DNA of 64,000 bases from Peromyscus leucopus (taxonomy: Eukaryota > Chordata > Mammalia > Rodentia > Cricetidae). The notes below the pieces were generated by a model. It was not told where the DNA came from. It saw nothing but the letters and a program-made list of their open reading frames with translations, and searched no databases. Made by a program: the position numbers and the translations under genes. The stretch is taken from assembly GCF_004664715.2 (NCBI RefSeq), contig NC_051068.1, positions 53,392,953 through 53,456,952 of the forward strand, read 5' to 3'. Shown piece after piece: positions 63,042-64,000 of the stretch. Each line of letters begins with the position of its first letter. Positions within the stretch are counted from its first letter, which is position 1.

Positions 63042-63900
63042 TTATAACAATTGTTATTTTTATTATTCTTGTTATGAAATATTTCCTTAATTAATCATGT
63101 CAGTTAATATACTTTATTTAACAGATCAATGTATTTTGAAACTACCTGTTGGGTGCTTGAAAAGTATGTATATGGTCATACTGATATATGTCAACTGTTA
63201 TTAGATGCTTGTTTCCATTGTTAGCACCTGATTTTGAAAAAGCAACTACTGTTGACCATGATCAAATAACATCACCAGAGCATGGGGAAGCTCAGAATTT
63301 GGAAGCTAGATGGAGTATCAGAAGATCAGTGAATGCGATTAATGCTTATCATTAGGAAAACATGCTTCTGTGTGTTTCCTTCTGTTGATCACGGTGCAAG
63401 CCTTTGACCACAGTCCTTCCTGGTCTTGAATGGCTCACCATAGGGTGTAATTCTGAATTTGCTTTCACCCCAAATTGTGGATGAGCATGAGCAAATTTAT
63501 TACTTATAGTTCAGCCTGAATATGTTATTATAGCTTTCCAATTAGGCAACGATCCTTATCACGTGCTCTTTCCTTCTCTGTTTAATGTTACTTGAGTACC
63601 TCTTACTTGAGTACCGCTTGGTACCAGTTGTGGTTTGCACTCCTACTTTTATTTATACTTTACATTGGCTCTTGTTACCGTGAAATTTGAAAAGGCCTCT
63701 TTACACAGCAGGAACCAAAGCTGATACTTGCACTGATCGACCCAACCTTTAACATTCCTAAGAATGGCCTTTAATCTTTGACGAAAGGTCATGTAATGAT
63801 GATAAGTTCATGATTACAAACAAAAAAGGAGGTTAATGTAAGTTTCTACGTGTTATTGAAGATATTAGCACTAAGATAATTTTACAGCCAACAAAACAGG
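63042..63900. other. AT-rich region, no gene recognised
   Basis: No supported feature. Confidence 0.4.
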
Positions 63901-63902
63901 GC

Positions 63903-64000
63903 AGTGAATAAAGTTGATTACTGCTAAGCCTAACCACCTGGGTTAGATCCACAGAACCCACATGATAGACATGAAGGGCCAACTTCAGCAAGGTATCCTC
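63903..64000 (+). mobile_element. tRNA-derived SINE (B3/B4-like), cut by window end
   Basis: Reads gcagtgaataaagttgatta then cacctgggttagatccacag and aacccacatgatagac, which is the head of a rodent tRNA-derived SINE. The remainder lies beyond the window. Confidence 0.6.

Overview
The window looks like mammalian, rodent DNA with no recognisable host gene. It is built from LINE-1 pieces in both orientations, several endogenous retrovirus (ERV) families, B1, B2, B3, B4 and ID type SINEs, hAT-type DNA transposon relics and dinucleotide repeats. The B1 copies have the diagnostic stretch 'aaaggcgcaaagctacac' (read on the sense strand), and LTR families with embedded B1 modules are present. Both suggest a cricetid rodent (vole, hamster or deer mouse group) rather than mouse or rat. 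Species cannot be fixed from the sequence alone, and family names below come from recognition, not from a database search.

Layout. 1-4512: an antisense L1 with two 5' UTR monomers, a broken ORF1 and a broken ORF2 that runs off the window start. 5875-11634: one degenerate ERV-L provirus whose PBS-gag-protease-RT portion (about 6166-9430) is inverted relative to its LTRs and its RNase H/integrase half. Both inversion junctions lie in (CA)n/(TA)n tracts. 12-16 kb: a fragment of a GC-rich dispersed repeat, a solo LTR with a perfect 6-bp target duplication, an hAT relic, L1 3' ends, and the 3' end of another ERV. 17.5-24.9 kb: a cluster of antisense, class II (ERVK-like) retroviral fragments, one with an integrase remnant, with an L1 3' fragment inserted in one of them.

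25-28 kb: a three-level nest, in which an old L1 ORF2 is interrupted by an L1 element made only of 5' and 3' UTR, which is itself interrupted by a 491-bp solo LTR. 31.5-35.5 kb: an ancient antisense L1 chassis carrying B2, B3 and B4 insertions and a GC-rich repeat insertion. 42.7-46.1 kb: the longest copy of the GC-rich family, built from about 190-260-bp internal repeats (other copies near 12.5, 34 and 55.5 kb). 46.6-50.6 kb: a sense-oriented old L1 whose ORF1 is split by an insertion carrying another L1 3' end. 53.7-54.6 kb: one LTR nested in another. 62.6-63.0 kb: a solo LTR with three direct repeats in its U3.

The remaining stretches (notably 29.2-31.4, 37.2-39.4, 40.5-42.4, 52.3-53.7 and 58.8-62.6 kb) are AT-rich, with no recognisable gene. 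All retroviral and L1 reading frames seen carry stops, frameshifts, insertions or truncations, so nothing here appears able to encode a full functional protein. I found no convincing new biological system. The most notable structures are the internally inverted ERV-L and the nested L1/LTR insertions.
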